Assembly: GCF_002934065.1 (NCBI RefSeq)
Contig: NZ_CP018049.1
Location: 4,896,501 to 4,960,500 of the forward strand
Direction: 5' to 3'
Length of the DNA stretch: 64,000 nucleotides
Source of the DNA: Pseudomonas orientalis
Lineage (GTDB): Bacteria > Pseudomonadota > Gammaproteobacteria > Pseudomonadales > Pseudomonadaceae
The position numbers were made by a program, and so were the translations under genes. Shown here one piece after another: positions 16,575 through 25,682 of the stretch. The notes beneath the pieces are model-generated. The model had not been told where the DNA came from. It made no database searches and was given only the letters and a program-made list of their open reading frames with translations. The first letter of the stretch is position 1; each line of letters begins with the position of its first letter.

Positions 16575-17417
16575 ATGAACACTATCCAAGAACTGAAAGA
16601 CCGCCGCGACACACTGACCCTCGAAATGGAGAGCATACAGCGCGACCTGGCTCCCTTCGAAGAGGCGCTGGAAAGCCCAGAGGTCATCCAGCAGGGCCGT
16701 CAACGGGCCGTGCAGGATGAAATCAACGATCACAAAAGACGCATCGACTCGCGAAACCTCGAGATCAGCAAACTGAACCAGAAGATTGATCGCCTTGAGA
16801 CATTGGCGAACCGTGAGAGCTTGGCTGCGGGCTATCTCAGCGATATGGCGAACTGGAAAGCTGACGAGATGGAACTCAACGAAAAGCGCAGCAGCATCGA
16901 GACCCGGTTGCAGCAGGTCCGTCAAAACGATCAGGAAGACATGGCAAAGGCCCGACAAGCTGAAACGGACGCTGCCACCGCTTATGCGCAGGCCGTCGCC
17001 TGGGGCGATGTGGAGGGCGAGAAAGCAGCTAACGCAGAAGCTCAAAAGGCAGCAAAGAACCTAACCGCCGCGGTTGAGCATCACCGCCGTCAACAACTGC
17101 TTATCACCGCCCTGGAACAAGAGCTGGTGACGATTGATCTGCACATCACAGAGGCACAGAAGGAACGCACCGAGATCGAGAATAAAGCGGCTCACTTGGC
17201 GAACACTGTGCTGGAAGAACAATGGAATGAGGCCGCGAAAACACTGCTGGAGACCGGCGGCAAGCTGTGGGCAGCACGCAACCTGATTAGTCGTGACCCG
17301 GTTGCACTGATGAAGCTGGAGATCCCTGAACAGGGCGAGCACTTTGGAAGCTGGACTTGGCGAGAACTCGTAGATCGCTCGCGCCAACACAGCTTGCTTG
17401 ACCTATTGGCAGCCTAA
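16575..17417 (+). CDS. Coiled-coil hypothetical protein
   Basis: A 280-residue protein that is almost entirely charged coiled coil (residues 1-225: heptads such as LKDRRDTLTLEMESIQRDL and LEQELVTIDLHITEAQKER), ending in a short globular tail with GSWTWRELVDRS. No enzymatic motif is visible. It follows the primase by 95 bp on the same strand and is followed by a perfect ten-pair hairpin. It could be a structural or partition-like protein, but that is only suggested by its shape. Confidence 0.7.
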   Translation: MNTIQELKDRRDTLTLEMESIQRDLAPFEEALESPEVIQQGRQRAVQDEINDHKRRIDSRNLEISKLNQKIDRLETLANRESLAAGYLSDMANWKADEMELNEKRSSIETRLQQVRQNDQEDMAKARQAETDAATAYAQAVAWGDVEGEKAANAEAQKAAKNLTAAVEHHRRQQLLITALEQELVTIDLHITEAQKERTEIENKAAHLANTVLEEQWNEAAKTLLETGGKLWAARNLISRDPVALMKLEIPEQGEHFGSWTWRELVDRSRQHSLLDLLAA

Positions 17418-17429
17418 CCCAAACCTTCC

Positions 17430-17463
17430 CCGAGGCAACCGGCGGAAGCCGATTGCCTCGGGC
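17430..17463 (+). terminator. Hairpin after the coiled-coil gene
   Basis: CCCGAGGCAA at 17430-17439 pairs perfectly with TTGCCTCGGG at 17454-17463. No T run follows, so it may be a terminator of reduced strength or an RNA 3' stabiliser. Confidence 0.5.
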
Positions 17464-17480
17464 CTACCATTGGTCCAACC

Positions 17481-17690
17481 ATGAACAAACCACCACAGAA
17501 CAGCGCACAGATGCCTGATTACCTAAAGGCCCGAAAGCTCCATTTGAACGGGATAATGGCCGCCATAGCCGATATGAGAAAGCTCAACGAAGCAGCAAAC
17601 AAAAACACTAAAGTCGAAACGCTCACGAATGATGCAATCAAGGCAGAGCTTGATTTCATAGACCTTCAGCTCAAAAGAAAGGACGGATGA
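17481..17690 (+). CDS. Small hypothetical protein (69 aa)
   Basis: A 69-residue lysine-rich helical protein (MNKPPQNSAQMPDYLKARKL). It is the last plus-strand gene of the replication cluster. The following 340 bases hold no gene; they contain a hairpin TCCATTA-CAAA-TAATGGA (17733-17750) followed by a weak T run, probably the end of the transcript, and a GGCCGA/TCGGCC hairpin. No function can be given. Confidence 0.55.
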   Translation: MNKPPQNSAQMPDYLKARKLHLNGIMAAIADMRKLNEAANKNTKVETLTNDAIKAELDFIDLQLKRKDG

Positions 17691-18029
17691 TGAAGAAGTG
17701 AAAGCTTAAGCTGCTTCCGCTTCGCTAGGTCCTCCATTACAAATAATGGACTCAACCTTTTTTCTGATCTTTGGCGGCCGAGGGCTTATGCTTTCGGCCG
17801 ATTCTATTGAAACAGTCGGTTCTCTCGAATTGCCCGGAAGCTGACCGGTGAAGTAGCCTACTTTCGCGCGGCCACGTGAAATCTGTGTCGAATGCCTGAG
17901 CAGCCATTTAAGATTTCAATTTCATGCGCTTACTTTTTTGCCCTGAGAACCACTTCCGACTTTTTCAACAGCATCGGCCAAAACTGGTCACTGGAGCACG
18001 TCACTAAACATGGGATAATTCAATACACC

Positions 18030-20552
18030 TCATTGCCGAACACCAACATAATATTCAATCTTAAAGTCGACGAACTCACCATTATCGGCAAAGCTAATGC
18101 TAATTGGCAGTGCACTTTCACGATGAACATAGCAAACTTTAACCAGACTCTCACCAGAGAAAACCAAGTAATATCCACAACCATCGCAATTAATCTCAAT
18201 GAATTTCATACTCCCCCTCCCGTCAGGCCATATAAGTTTTCGACCAGAGGTTGTAAATCCGGCTGCTTGAAATTTTTTCAGCGCGTTAGAAGAGCAAATC
18301 ATCCATTCAGCTTTGCGAGTAGGTAATGTGATTTCAGCGTTTCCAGTCAGTTGACTGCGGAATAGTATTTGAGCATTTAGCCAGTGGTGAATCTCTTGAG
18401 CAAAATTGAATCCGTATGTATCGAAAACGTAATAAGTATCGTTCCCCGAAAGAAACGCTTCGCGAGGGAGACTAATATTTGAAACTATAGGCGACACTTC
18501 ACCCAGTGTGACTCTTTTGAATAAATCATATTTCTTTACAGACGCCCCAAAGGCCTCAGTAACTTCGCACTTGAATCGTTCTAGAGATGCAACATCCAGC
18601 TTTTGATTTGCAATCAGATTTTTCGTATTCTCTATGACTGCCCCACTCAGAAGCTCGCAAAATTCGCAAGCATATTCGCGCAAAGCTAACGCCTGCTCCG
18701 ACAAAATCCCTAACCGGTCTATAAATCGAGTATTGGCTAATGCTTTTAGAAGTGATATTTGAAGTAGGGGGATCCTTTGCGCGGCAGCTTTTAATTCTCT
18801 AAGCTGGCAACTTGGCATCACCGGAATAGACATCTCAGGCTTGATCGTGGCTCCACTTGCACGCAATATAAAAGTATTCCAAAGCTCATAAGCTATGAGT
18901 GCACCTATTGCATCTACTATTTTATATTCTTGGAGTTCATTGCGAACTGGATAAAAGTCAGAGAAATTCTTCGCGGATAGAAATGCCGCGACGCACTCGC
19001 TCATTGAGGTTGGAACTGGTGAGTGCCCCACATTGAATGATTGCGATCCTGCTGGGTTTCGTAACTCCCTGCACTCTACGAATATCTCTGGGTGAGTTGA
19101 TAATAAGGTGGCTAAAACCCTAAGGGTTTCTGTTTCTATTTCGCTAGAAAATCTATTCAGTTCTATACCGTGCCAGCACTCCTCTAAGGCCGCATCTATC
19201 TTATCAAGTTTTTCTCTAGCTACTATTTTGTCTGCAAACTTTTCGTCGATATATGCTCGCATCTCGGGCTTGTATTTTTTCTCTATTTTTTTATAAAGCT
19301 CGTCTACTGCTAATCTTCCAGCGTAAGTATCACTGATATCCTTGTCAAGCTCTGGCATCAGTGAGTATCCCCACAATTCTTCAACCCTCTCAGGAAGGTC
19401 CCAGGCACCTTTGTTGTAGTTGCCCTTATATTGTATTACTTGACGAACATTTCTCAGCAACTCCGGGATGTTTTCCGGCTGCTCGCGTGCGGATGTTTCG
19501 ATAAGCAAGTTAAAGTGTGCTTGAAGGTATGCATAGGCTTCATTGCCGGATTTAGCTTTGTTAGCAAAGCTAAGAAATAAGCGACCATTGCGGCAAAATC
19601 GACCATACGAAGGAAGCTTTTCCTCTCTGAATCTCGCGATTCTTTCAATTACTCCAATCTGTGATCGGTATTCTTCTTTGGCGAGAATTGCACCCATGGA
19701 TAAATTTAAATAAAAGCCAGCGACGGATTGATAAACGTCTACCTCTCTAGATACTTCAACTGACGCTAATACCGAAGGAAGAGAAGCTAGCAAATGACGT
19801 ACGAACTCATTTGCATCGTTATTCTCTAGGTTGTTGAACGCTTTGTAGGAAATAGTTCTGACTCGGCTATCTAAATCAGTTCTCATAGGGTCTGCGCAGA
19901 GCAGATATGATTCAAGCTCCATAAGCGCAGCGATATTGTCCTGTATTTTTATTCGATTGGAGAAAAAGCTATTTATTTTGAGCACCCCCCTACCAACTGC
20001 TCCACGTCTATCATCGTCTAACAAAAAACTGCGTTTTGCATACTTGTTAATATCTAGATAAATACGCTCATGAACTGCTTCTATATTAGACATAAACGTA
20101 TAGGTAAACTTTAGGTGCTGGTATACCCGGTACACCACAACACAGAATCCGACCATTAGCCCGAATAAATACGGAACCAAGGAAATCAAGTCGAACACTC
20201 GAATTGAAATAAAAAACTTAGCTACAAGAGAAGCCCCCAGGACCATAAATAGATGTTGATTTAGCCTTTTGGCATCTACCCCTGACAGCGAGGAGGTTAT
20301 TTTTAATAGCGAAGGGCTTCTATAGCGCGTCCTAGTCGTTTCGATAACATTCAATGATATAGGAAGTGCGAGTGCGCCTAGGGCTGCGGCTACAGTGATT
20401 ATATCAGTTATTAATGTTGCCCAAATCGAACTCTTTTCGTCCGTGATTGCTGCTTGTGCGGCAGTCATTATCGGATCTTTTAAATTATTGAACGCTTTAT
20501 AAATCTCTATGCAAAATTGAGATATAGAACTATTGAATTCTGAGAGGCCCAT
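18030..20552 (-). CDS. Large membrane-anchored protein, defence candidate
   Basis: Not a family I recognise. The frame gives 840 residues from the ATG at 20552; it stays open to a TTG at 20624 and neither start has a clear ribosome site. Three hydrophobic segments lie near the N-terminus (about residues 43-68, 101-120 and 122-144), after which some 690 residues are cytoplasmic, helical and rich in Glu/Lys, with a Cys-containing C-terminal beta part (INCDGCGYYLVFSGE). The DNA is visibly richer in A+T than its neighbours, with ATA and AGA codons, a sign of recent transfer. It is the first of two large minus-strand cargo genes in the element. Confidence 0.75.
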   Translation of the reverse strand: MGLSEFNSSISQFCIEIYKAFNNLKDPIMTAAQAAITDEKSSIWATLITDIITVAAALGALALPISLNVIETTRTRYRSPSLLKITSSLSGVDAKRLNQHLFMVLGASLVAKFFISIRVFDLISLVPYLFGLMVGFCVVVYRVYQHLKFTYTFMSNIEAVHERIYLDINKYAKRSFLLDDDRRGAVGRGVLKINSFFSNRIKIQDNIAALMELESYLLCADPMRTDLDSRVRTISYKAFNNLENNDANEFVRHLLASLPSVLASVEVSREVDVYQSVAGFYLNLSMGAILAKEEYRSQIGVIERIARFREEKLPSYGRFCRNGRLFLSFANKAKSGNEAYAYLQAHFNLLIETSAREQPENIPELLRNVRQVIQYKGNYNKGAWDLPERVEELWGYSLMPELDKDISDTYAGRLAVDELYKKIEKKYKPEMRAYIDEKFADKIVAREKLDKIDAALEECWHGIELNRFSSEIETETLRVLATLLSTHPEIFVECRELRNPAGSQSFNVGHSPVPTSMSECVAAFLSAKNFSDFYPVRNELQEYKIVDAIGALIAYELWNTFILRASGATIKPEMSIPVMPSCQLRELKAAAQRIPLLQISLLKALANTRFIDRLGILSEQALALREYACEFCELLSGAVIENTKNLIANQKLDVASLERFKCEVTEAFGASVKKYDLFKRVTLGEVSPIVSNISLPREAFLSGNDTYYVFDTYGFNFAQEIHHWLNAQILFRSQLTGNAEITLPTRKAEWMICSSNALKKFQAAGFTTSGRKLIWPDGRGSMKFIEINCDGCGYYLVFSGESLVKVCYVHRESALPISISFADNGEFVDFKIEYYVGVRQ

Positions 20553-20744
20553 TTCGCATATCTCATTTGGGTGGTTACTGATATTTGTTTCTGAGAGACT
20601 TACCTTTGGAATACCGTGTCTCAACAGTCATTGGTAGAACATCTCTTTATAGGCTGGTTGCAGCCCCTCCAGATAGGATGCAATCGATCTTAAAAGCCGT
20701 TAAACGTGAAAAATAAATTTTCTACCCGCTGCAATACCATAATG

Positions 20745-20820
20745 CCACGGCTATGTCGACCGTCCGCTTTTGACCGATTGCAGCCCTTAACGAGAGGCAG
20801 CAATCGGGCCGAAGCGGGAG
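20745..20820. repeat. Pseudomonas intergenic palindrome
   Basis: CCGATTGC at 20774-20781 pairs with GCAATCGG at 20800-20807, extended by CGCTT/AAGCG outside. The words GACCGTCCGCTTTTGACCG and GGCAGCAATCGG resemble a dispersed intergenic repeat of pseudomonads. It fills the 258-base gap between the two large cargo genes; a degenerate relative lies near 27550-27600. Confidence 0.5.
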
Positions 20821-20883
20821 TTCACGAGTCATGGCCTCTATGGTTTGGGGTATCTACGAAATCTGGGACGATTCGCAGGGCTG

Positions 20884-23800
20884 CTAGAAACTCTCCTTTC
20901 TGAGATTGGCTTCTATATCTTCACGTTTCCCATGGTGCTCGTAGCTTTTAGCAATTCCCTCCAACATTGTTGCTACAACGGGATGAGAGTATTGAATTCG
21001 CCTCGCCTGATCACGGAAGTACGTTGCCAACGTTCGCTCTTGATCGCCCCCATCCCAGGGTGATCGGCTGGTGGCTCCCCGCTTATTCGATGTGCCAATG
21101 CAGAATCCGCGCCTCATTTCCTCTAGATCAGGACTATCGAGTAGCTCTCTTACGGGAGCAAAAGGCCAAGTACCATCTTCATCTGCGGGGGCATGAGCAA
21201 GGATTTGTCCCAGAGTTTGATCACACATGGTTGGTCGATCAGCAACGCGGCATAAGTCACGTACTTCTTTGATGAACTTGTAAAAAATATCCCCATTAAT
21301 ACTTTCATCAGGTTGAGTCCCTGGTAGGCGCTTGCAACAGTGCAGAATGCTCCATGCACGTTCTGCAGTCGCTTTAGATGCTTCAGTCGGCTCTTCTCTG
21401 TCTCCATGCTCTGGTTTGTACAATAAACAAATTAACTCTTTGAAGAGTTCTGGCTCTGACATAATTCCTTCGTACAAGGCATTGGCCTTAACTTCTCGTC
21501 CGTATCGTAGGAACGGAAACAATCCGAACTCGAGCTGTATTAGTGCCATCCTGTCAATCTCACCAGACTCCTCAAGCCGTCCTAACATTTTCTCTAGGTG
21601 CCAAGACTCCAGTTGCAAGCCATCTTCTACCTCTCCATGTAGCAGCTGCTGAAGAGCTGAAAAGAGCTGGGTAGGGTCGGTGTGTTCGAGAGAGTATTGG
21701 CAGTATTGAAGCGCGCTCAGTGGTCGTTTAGCCATCAAGAGGCGCTTCAATACAAACTTCAGTTCCTTGTTGTCACCTCGGGTATACAGTCGCACGCCAT
21801 GCCAATAAGCTGCAGAAACTTCAGGGCCACATGCCTCGACCAGTTGCCAGGTCTCCTGATTTGGTGTCGCCAAAGCCAAGACCCGGGCCAGTTTTTCAGG
21901 TCGTCCTGCGTCCTGTTTACTTAGTCCAATAACCGCTTGAAGAAGCTCGCCCGAAACTGGTGCAGGGAGTGTCTGAAGGAACCCTGCAATACACAGACTC
22001 ATAGGCATACCAGCGGAGAAGTCCTCACCCTTCGTAGTAATCCACTCAGGCCAGAAAATATCGTCCCAAACAACCCGAGCCAATGTGGCCCCGACAGTAC
22101 TGGGCTCAGCGCACACCCTGATTAGGTTCTCAATACCGACCATGCATTGAGCTTGATAAATTTCGGTCAATGCCGAAATTCTCTTTTGAGTTATGGCATT
22201 ACCGCGCTCCCAAGAGTCGTCATCACGATCTCGGCTAGGTAGCTCTAGCCAATGGCTGTCGAAAAGCCAGCGATGGCGAGTCACTAAGCCCCGTGGGGCA
22301 AGCAGCTCGTAGGATGCCTCTGCGGGCGACAACCATTCATCCAGCTCGTTAGCTGGTGCGTCGTCGTAATTACGATGCCAATGAATAATCTGTCGTAGCG
22401 CAATTCGAATTATTTCCCGATCTTCATCTTTCGCAGTTGCCAGGGTGAAGGGCTCAATCAGTGCCAGCACCCTGGGTAGCTCCTCTATATCTCTAAGTGT
22501 GGTTTTTTGCAGCAAAGAGACGATTCGAGGAGCATTGCCTTCACTCAGTTGGAGAAGCTTTCCCCTGGCGAAATCCAACATTTCATGCATTTCATCGTAG
22601 GTAACGCCACGGCCGGCCCCAGCATCGTCTTCACGCCACTTTGGTCGGTGGGCAGGGAAGGCCGCCTGTTGGCCGCCTGCTGCAATCTGTCTCAATACAC
22701 GAAAAGCGGCTTCAGCATCCCTATCAATCAGTAAGTTGAGCACTTTGATACGCTCCGGCAAGCTAGCTGCGGTCTGTGGCAGCCAGGAGCGAAAAAGGCC
22801 GAACAAACTCCCGCTAGGCTTATTGCCCCAGTTGCCTCTCATGGGAACATGGCTGAGCTGGGCTAGGATGAGGGCTACTGGGGCCAAGCGTCGCGGAGCC
22901 CAACTGAGGGTTTCCAATGCCCAAAGCAAGCCGGAGTGCCAGCAGCGCCCCCCAAAACCAGAATCACTGTTTTCGGAAATAAGCCTTGTCACCGGTGCAT
23001 CCGGCATCCGTAAACTGCTCTCTACAACACGAAGAAAGTCATCTGGCGCGGCCTCTGCTAGGGTGGGCAAATAAGAGGCCAACGAAAGCCAGCGTTGGCC
23101 ATCTGCCTTATCGAGCAACTCATGGATCAACCTTGATACGCGCTCTTCTATGTCTAGTGCTTTGAGTCCCACTTGTTCTGAGCCACGCACAGCCAGTTTC
23201 ATAAGTGAGTCGCAGATCGACTCAAACAGCAGTCCCGAATGGGGATGAACCTTGCCATGGACTTGTGCCATCCACCGATCGTCTTCTAGTAATTCCAGCT
23301 GAGGATCAGGTGTCGAGAGCATCTCCCGAGCAATGGCGAAAAAACGATCCAGTTGGCCGCTGGTGATTCGGTTTCCACATTGGTCCAGCAGCTCCAATGG
23401 CGATTTAGCTTTCCATACCGCGCCGATATTCAGCACTGGGGCATCGTCAAGTTGGGCTAGCTGGCGTAAATCGCGCTCGATTTCTTCATAGGGTCGAGCA
23501 GCCATTCGCTCGACTACTTGTCGATCCGCAGCTGTGTCTGCAGACCAAGCTCCAAGCAGACAAAGCAGAGGCAGGCTGGCTGATTGTGGGGTAAACAACC
23601 AAGGGGGCTGCTGGATAGCAGGGTTTAAGGCTCTTTGCCGGCGAAGTACGGTCCAAGAGCGTCCAGTGCTTAGGGCATAACGTTTGGCATCGGACTCTTC
23701 CATACCGATAGCAATGAGGGCTTTCTCGAACTCATAGATGTTCGGTCGCTCCAATACCAGTTCATCACCCTCAGGTTTACCGACCAAATCACCTGTGGCG

Positions 23801-24666
23801 TGGGGCACGATCACACGTAATTTTTCGCGCAATATCGGATTAAGGGCCGTTTCAGTTCTTGCCGCGATGGCAATCCGCAGTTGCGGATTCGCTTCCACAT
23901 AGCGCCATCCCTGAGGCTCGGTCACAACCATGGCATGGTCTTGCAGGTCACGGGAGGCCATTACCATCGCCACCGTAAAGGCTACGGCTTCTTCCACGCT
24001 GTCAGCACGTATAACTAACGGATGAGCCGAGCTCGACGAGGTATTTGTCGTCTGGATTTTTTCACCCAGAGCCTCAAACACCTGAGTACGGTCCATGAAT
24101 AGAGCTTCGGGAGTGATGGGCGGTCTGCATTGCCGCGCCCACGAATCCCAGTAACGGGCTAGGCTTACAACACCCCAGCCACTTAAACCCAGCTCTTCGG
24201 CAAACTGCAAAGCCACTGCCGGTTTTTGCTCGAGCCACTGCTCCAGGTCGTCTGCATCATAGGCCCGGACATCCGCCCATTCGTCTTTGTTGCACTGTTC
24301 CGCTACCCAGTCGAGCTTCTTCGCCCAGCGCCGAGGAGTGACAAAGACAAAGGTACATGCTGAGCGTTCTGCCTCGCTTATTTGTTCTGTCCGTTTTTGG
24401 TAGTCGCCGTTAGCTTTACCAAGCACATTTTGATCGCATCCGATTTCCCAGCGGGATGCTCCTGACGGCACCCAGGCATTCCCCCTCTCACTGAAAAGAA
24501 TACCGTCCCAGCCAGGCACATAGGTGGAGTCACCCGCAGGGAATGAAAGTTGGCGGGTCGTTTCGGGGTCGAAGCAAAGCCGCCTCACCCAGCGCGGTAG
24601 ATCAGTTTGCGCTTCCTTGGCCTGAGTACTTGCCCAGTTGACGATATGGGAGGCTGTAACCCGCAT
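20884..24666 (-). CDS. Very large protein with nuclease-like N-terminus, defence candidate
   Basis: A 1260-residue protein. Residues 1-150 look like a PD-(D/E)XK fold: GWDG at 52-55 supplies the Asp, SRWEIG at 71-76 the Glu, followed by KANGDYQKRT and the strand TFVFVTPRRW at 105-114. Residues about 200-360 have the order of an AAA/STAND-like NTPase (HPLVIRADSVEEA, LRIAIAARTET, ALSTGRSWTVLRRQ), but the place of the Walker A loop has no GKT/GKS. The remaining 900 residues are helical-repeat-like, as in target sensors. I infer a nuclease effector joined to a sensor scaffold; the family name is unknown to me. It starts with ATG at 24666 and has no close partner except the membrane gene downstream on the same strand. 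Confidence 0.75.
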   Translation of the reverse strand: MRVTASHIVNWASTQAKEAQTDLPRWVRRLCFDPETTRQLSFPAGDSTYVPGWDGILFSERGNAWVPSGASRWEIGCDQNVLGKANGDYQKRTEQISEAERSACTFVFVTPRRWAKKLDWVAEQCNKDEWADVRAYDADDLEQWLEQKPAVALQFAEELGLSGWGVVSLARYWDSWARQCRPPITPEALFMDRTQVFEALGEKIQTTNTSSSSAHPLVIRADSVEEAVAFTVAMVMASRDLQDHAMVVTEPQGWRYVEANPQLRIAIAARTETALNPILREKLRVIVPHATGDLVGKPEGDELVLERPNIYEFEKALIAIGMEESDAKRYALSTGRSWTVLRRQRALNPAIQQPPWLFTPQSASLPLLCLLGAWSADTAADRQVVERMAARPYEEIERDLRQLAQLDDAPVLNIGAVWKAKSPLELLDQCGNRITSGQLDRFFAIAREMLSTPDPQLELLEDDRWMAQVHGKVHPHSGLLFESICDSLMKLAVRGSEQVGLKALDIEERVSRLIHELLDKADGQRWLSLASYLPTLAEAAPDDFLRVVESSLRMPDAPVTRLISENSDSGFGGRCWHSGLLWALETLSWAPRRLAPVALILAQLSHVPMRGNWGNKPSGSLFGLFRSWLPQTAASLPERIKVLNLLIDRDAEAAFRVLRQIAAGGQQAAFPAHRPKWREDDAGAGRGVTYDEMHEMLDFARGKLLQLSEGNAPRIVSLLQKTTLRDIEELPRVLALIEPFTLATAKDEDREIIRIALRQIIHWHRNYDDAPANELDEWLSPAEASYELLAPRGLVTRHRWLFDSHWLELPSRDRDDDSWERGNAITQKRISALTEIYQAQCMVGIENLIRVCAEPSTVGATLARVVWDDIFWPEWITTKGEDFSAGMPMSLCIAGFLQTLPAPVSGELLQAVIGLSKQDAGRPEKLARVLALATPNQETWQLVEACGPEVSAAYWHGVRLYTRGDNKELKFVLKRLLMAKRPLSALQYCQYSLEHTDPTQLFSALQQLLHGEVEDGLQLESWHLEKMLGRLEESGEIDRMALIQLEFGLFPFLRYGREVKANALYEGIMSEPELFKELICLLYKPEHGDREEPTEASKATAERAWSILHCCKRLPGTQPDESINGDIFYKFIKEVRDLCRVADRPTMCDQTLGQILAHAPADEDGTWPFAPVRELLDSPDLEEMRRGFCIGTSNKRGATSRSPWDGGDQERTLATYFRDQARRIQYSHPVVATMLEGIAKSYEHHGKREDIEANLRKESF

Positions 24667-25034
24667 ACTTCACCTCAGAAAATGGAGCTCCCTCATCCCA
24701 ATCGATTCATGATTGGGGAAAGTCTAATTTACGGCCCATTTATGGAATAAAAACATCGTAAAAAATCACGGCGTCGCCAGGAAAAGCTGCCCTCGGTCAC
24801 GGGAGCTGAGAGGGAATGTTACAATTCGGATAGCGATTCGCCGTGAGTAACTATCTGATCAATAAGCATAGAGCTCTGATCATGAGGCATGCGTTACAGG
24901 CTTTCACCACTGATCGCCTACGCGGAATAGCATGACCATGGTTAGAGTAGCATGGCTCCTCTAAACGAAAGACCCCAGCTCGATGACGCCTGCCTTAGCC
25001 ATCACAAACCGCTCCTCATAGAACATTCATTGAT

Positions 25035-25158
25035 GTAACACCTATTTGCCATGTAACACGCATATCGGCAAACCAGTCACAGCCGCGTAACACTAGATAA
25101 ATCATTTAAAATTATATACTTACAGAAAAATGTAACACGCGTAACGCGCGTAACACGG
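25035..25158 (-). repeat. GTGTTAC iteron array, right end (inverted)
   Basis: GTAACAC, the reverse complement of GTGTTAC, occurs at 25035, 25053, 25087, 25132 and 25150. From 25132 three nine-base units run in tandem (GTAACACGC, GTAACGCGC, GTAACACGG), with an AT-rich stretch at about 25095-25131 between these and the single copies. This is the mirror image of the array at 10714-10835. Confidence 0.75.
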
Positions 25159-25270
25159 TTTATTAAGGTATCCCCCTAGCCCCATTAGGAATGCTCCTCC
25201 AGCGAAGCGAGATGGGTCATGATCTTGGCTTTGGTTCGATAGTGGAGCCCCTGACGCATTCTTGAAGGGA

Positions 25271-25508
25271 CGGGGCATGAAACCCGCCGGATCGTGTTAG
25301 CGGAAGGGCACCCAGCTTAGTGAACAGGTGAACCTGGTGAACTCCAGTTCACCAGTGCATATGCCCTACCCTTTCAGCCATCTGCGAGTACCGTTACCAA
25401 TACGGTAACGATGCCCTTTTTTCTTCAAGATCCTTTCAATTTCAACATTGAAATTTCAGTAAGCTGGTGTGGTTGCCGCTACCACGATCCCGCGGGTTTC
25501 ATGCCCCG
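25271..25508. repeat. 26-base inverted repeat enclosing smaller palindromes
   Basis: The segment 25271-25296 (starting CGGGGCATGAAACCCG) recurs in inverted form at 25483-25508 with one mismatch. The 186 bases between contain GTGAAC at 25320, GGTGAAC at 25327 and 25336, and the inverted GTTCACC at 25347, so that GGTGAACT-CC-AGTTCACC (25336-25353) is a perfect palindrome; CGTTACC/GGTAACG at 25392-25410 is another. No gene is visible from 24667 to 25682. Confidence 0.7.
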
Positions 25509-25682
25509 TGCCAGACATTTCTCTGTAGGGTCCCTCCCACGCTTGCGACAGCACGCCCCTGTAGCAAAACCGCGAAACCAGGTAAAGGTAGACGCCGTGA
25601 TGGCAAATTAGTAGCGTTGGCAGGCTCGGTTATGACCGGTGTCATCGGAAGCTTTACTTAATCATGGATTCAGGGAGAGAAA

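Noticed and set aside
17892..18326. 144-residue frame on the plus strand before the membrane cargo gene
   Set aside because: Most of it is antisense to the 3' end of the large minus-strand gene; no ribosome site.
25411..25611. 66-residue frame in the gap before the TIR gene
   Set aside because: It overlaps the inverted-repeat arm, has no ribosome site and no protein-like composition.
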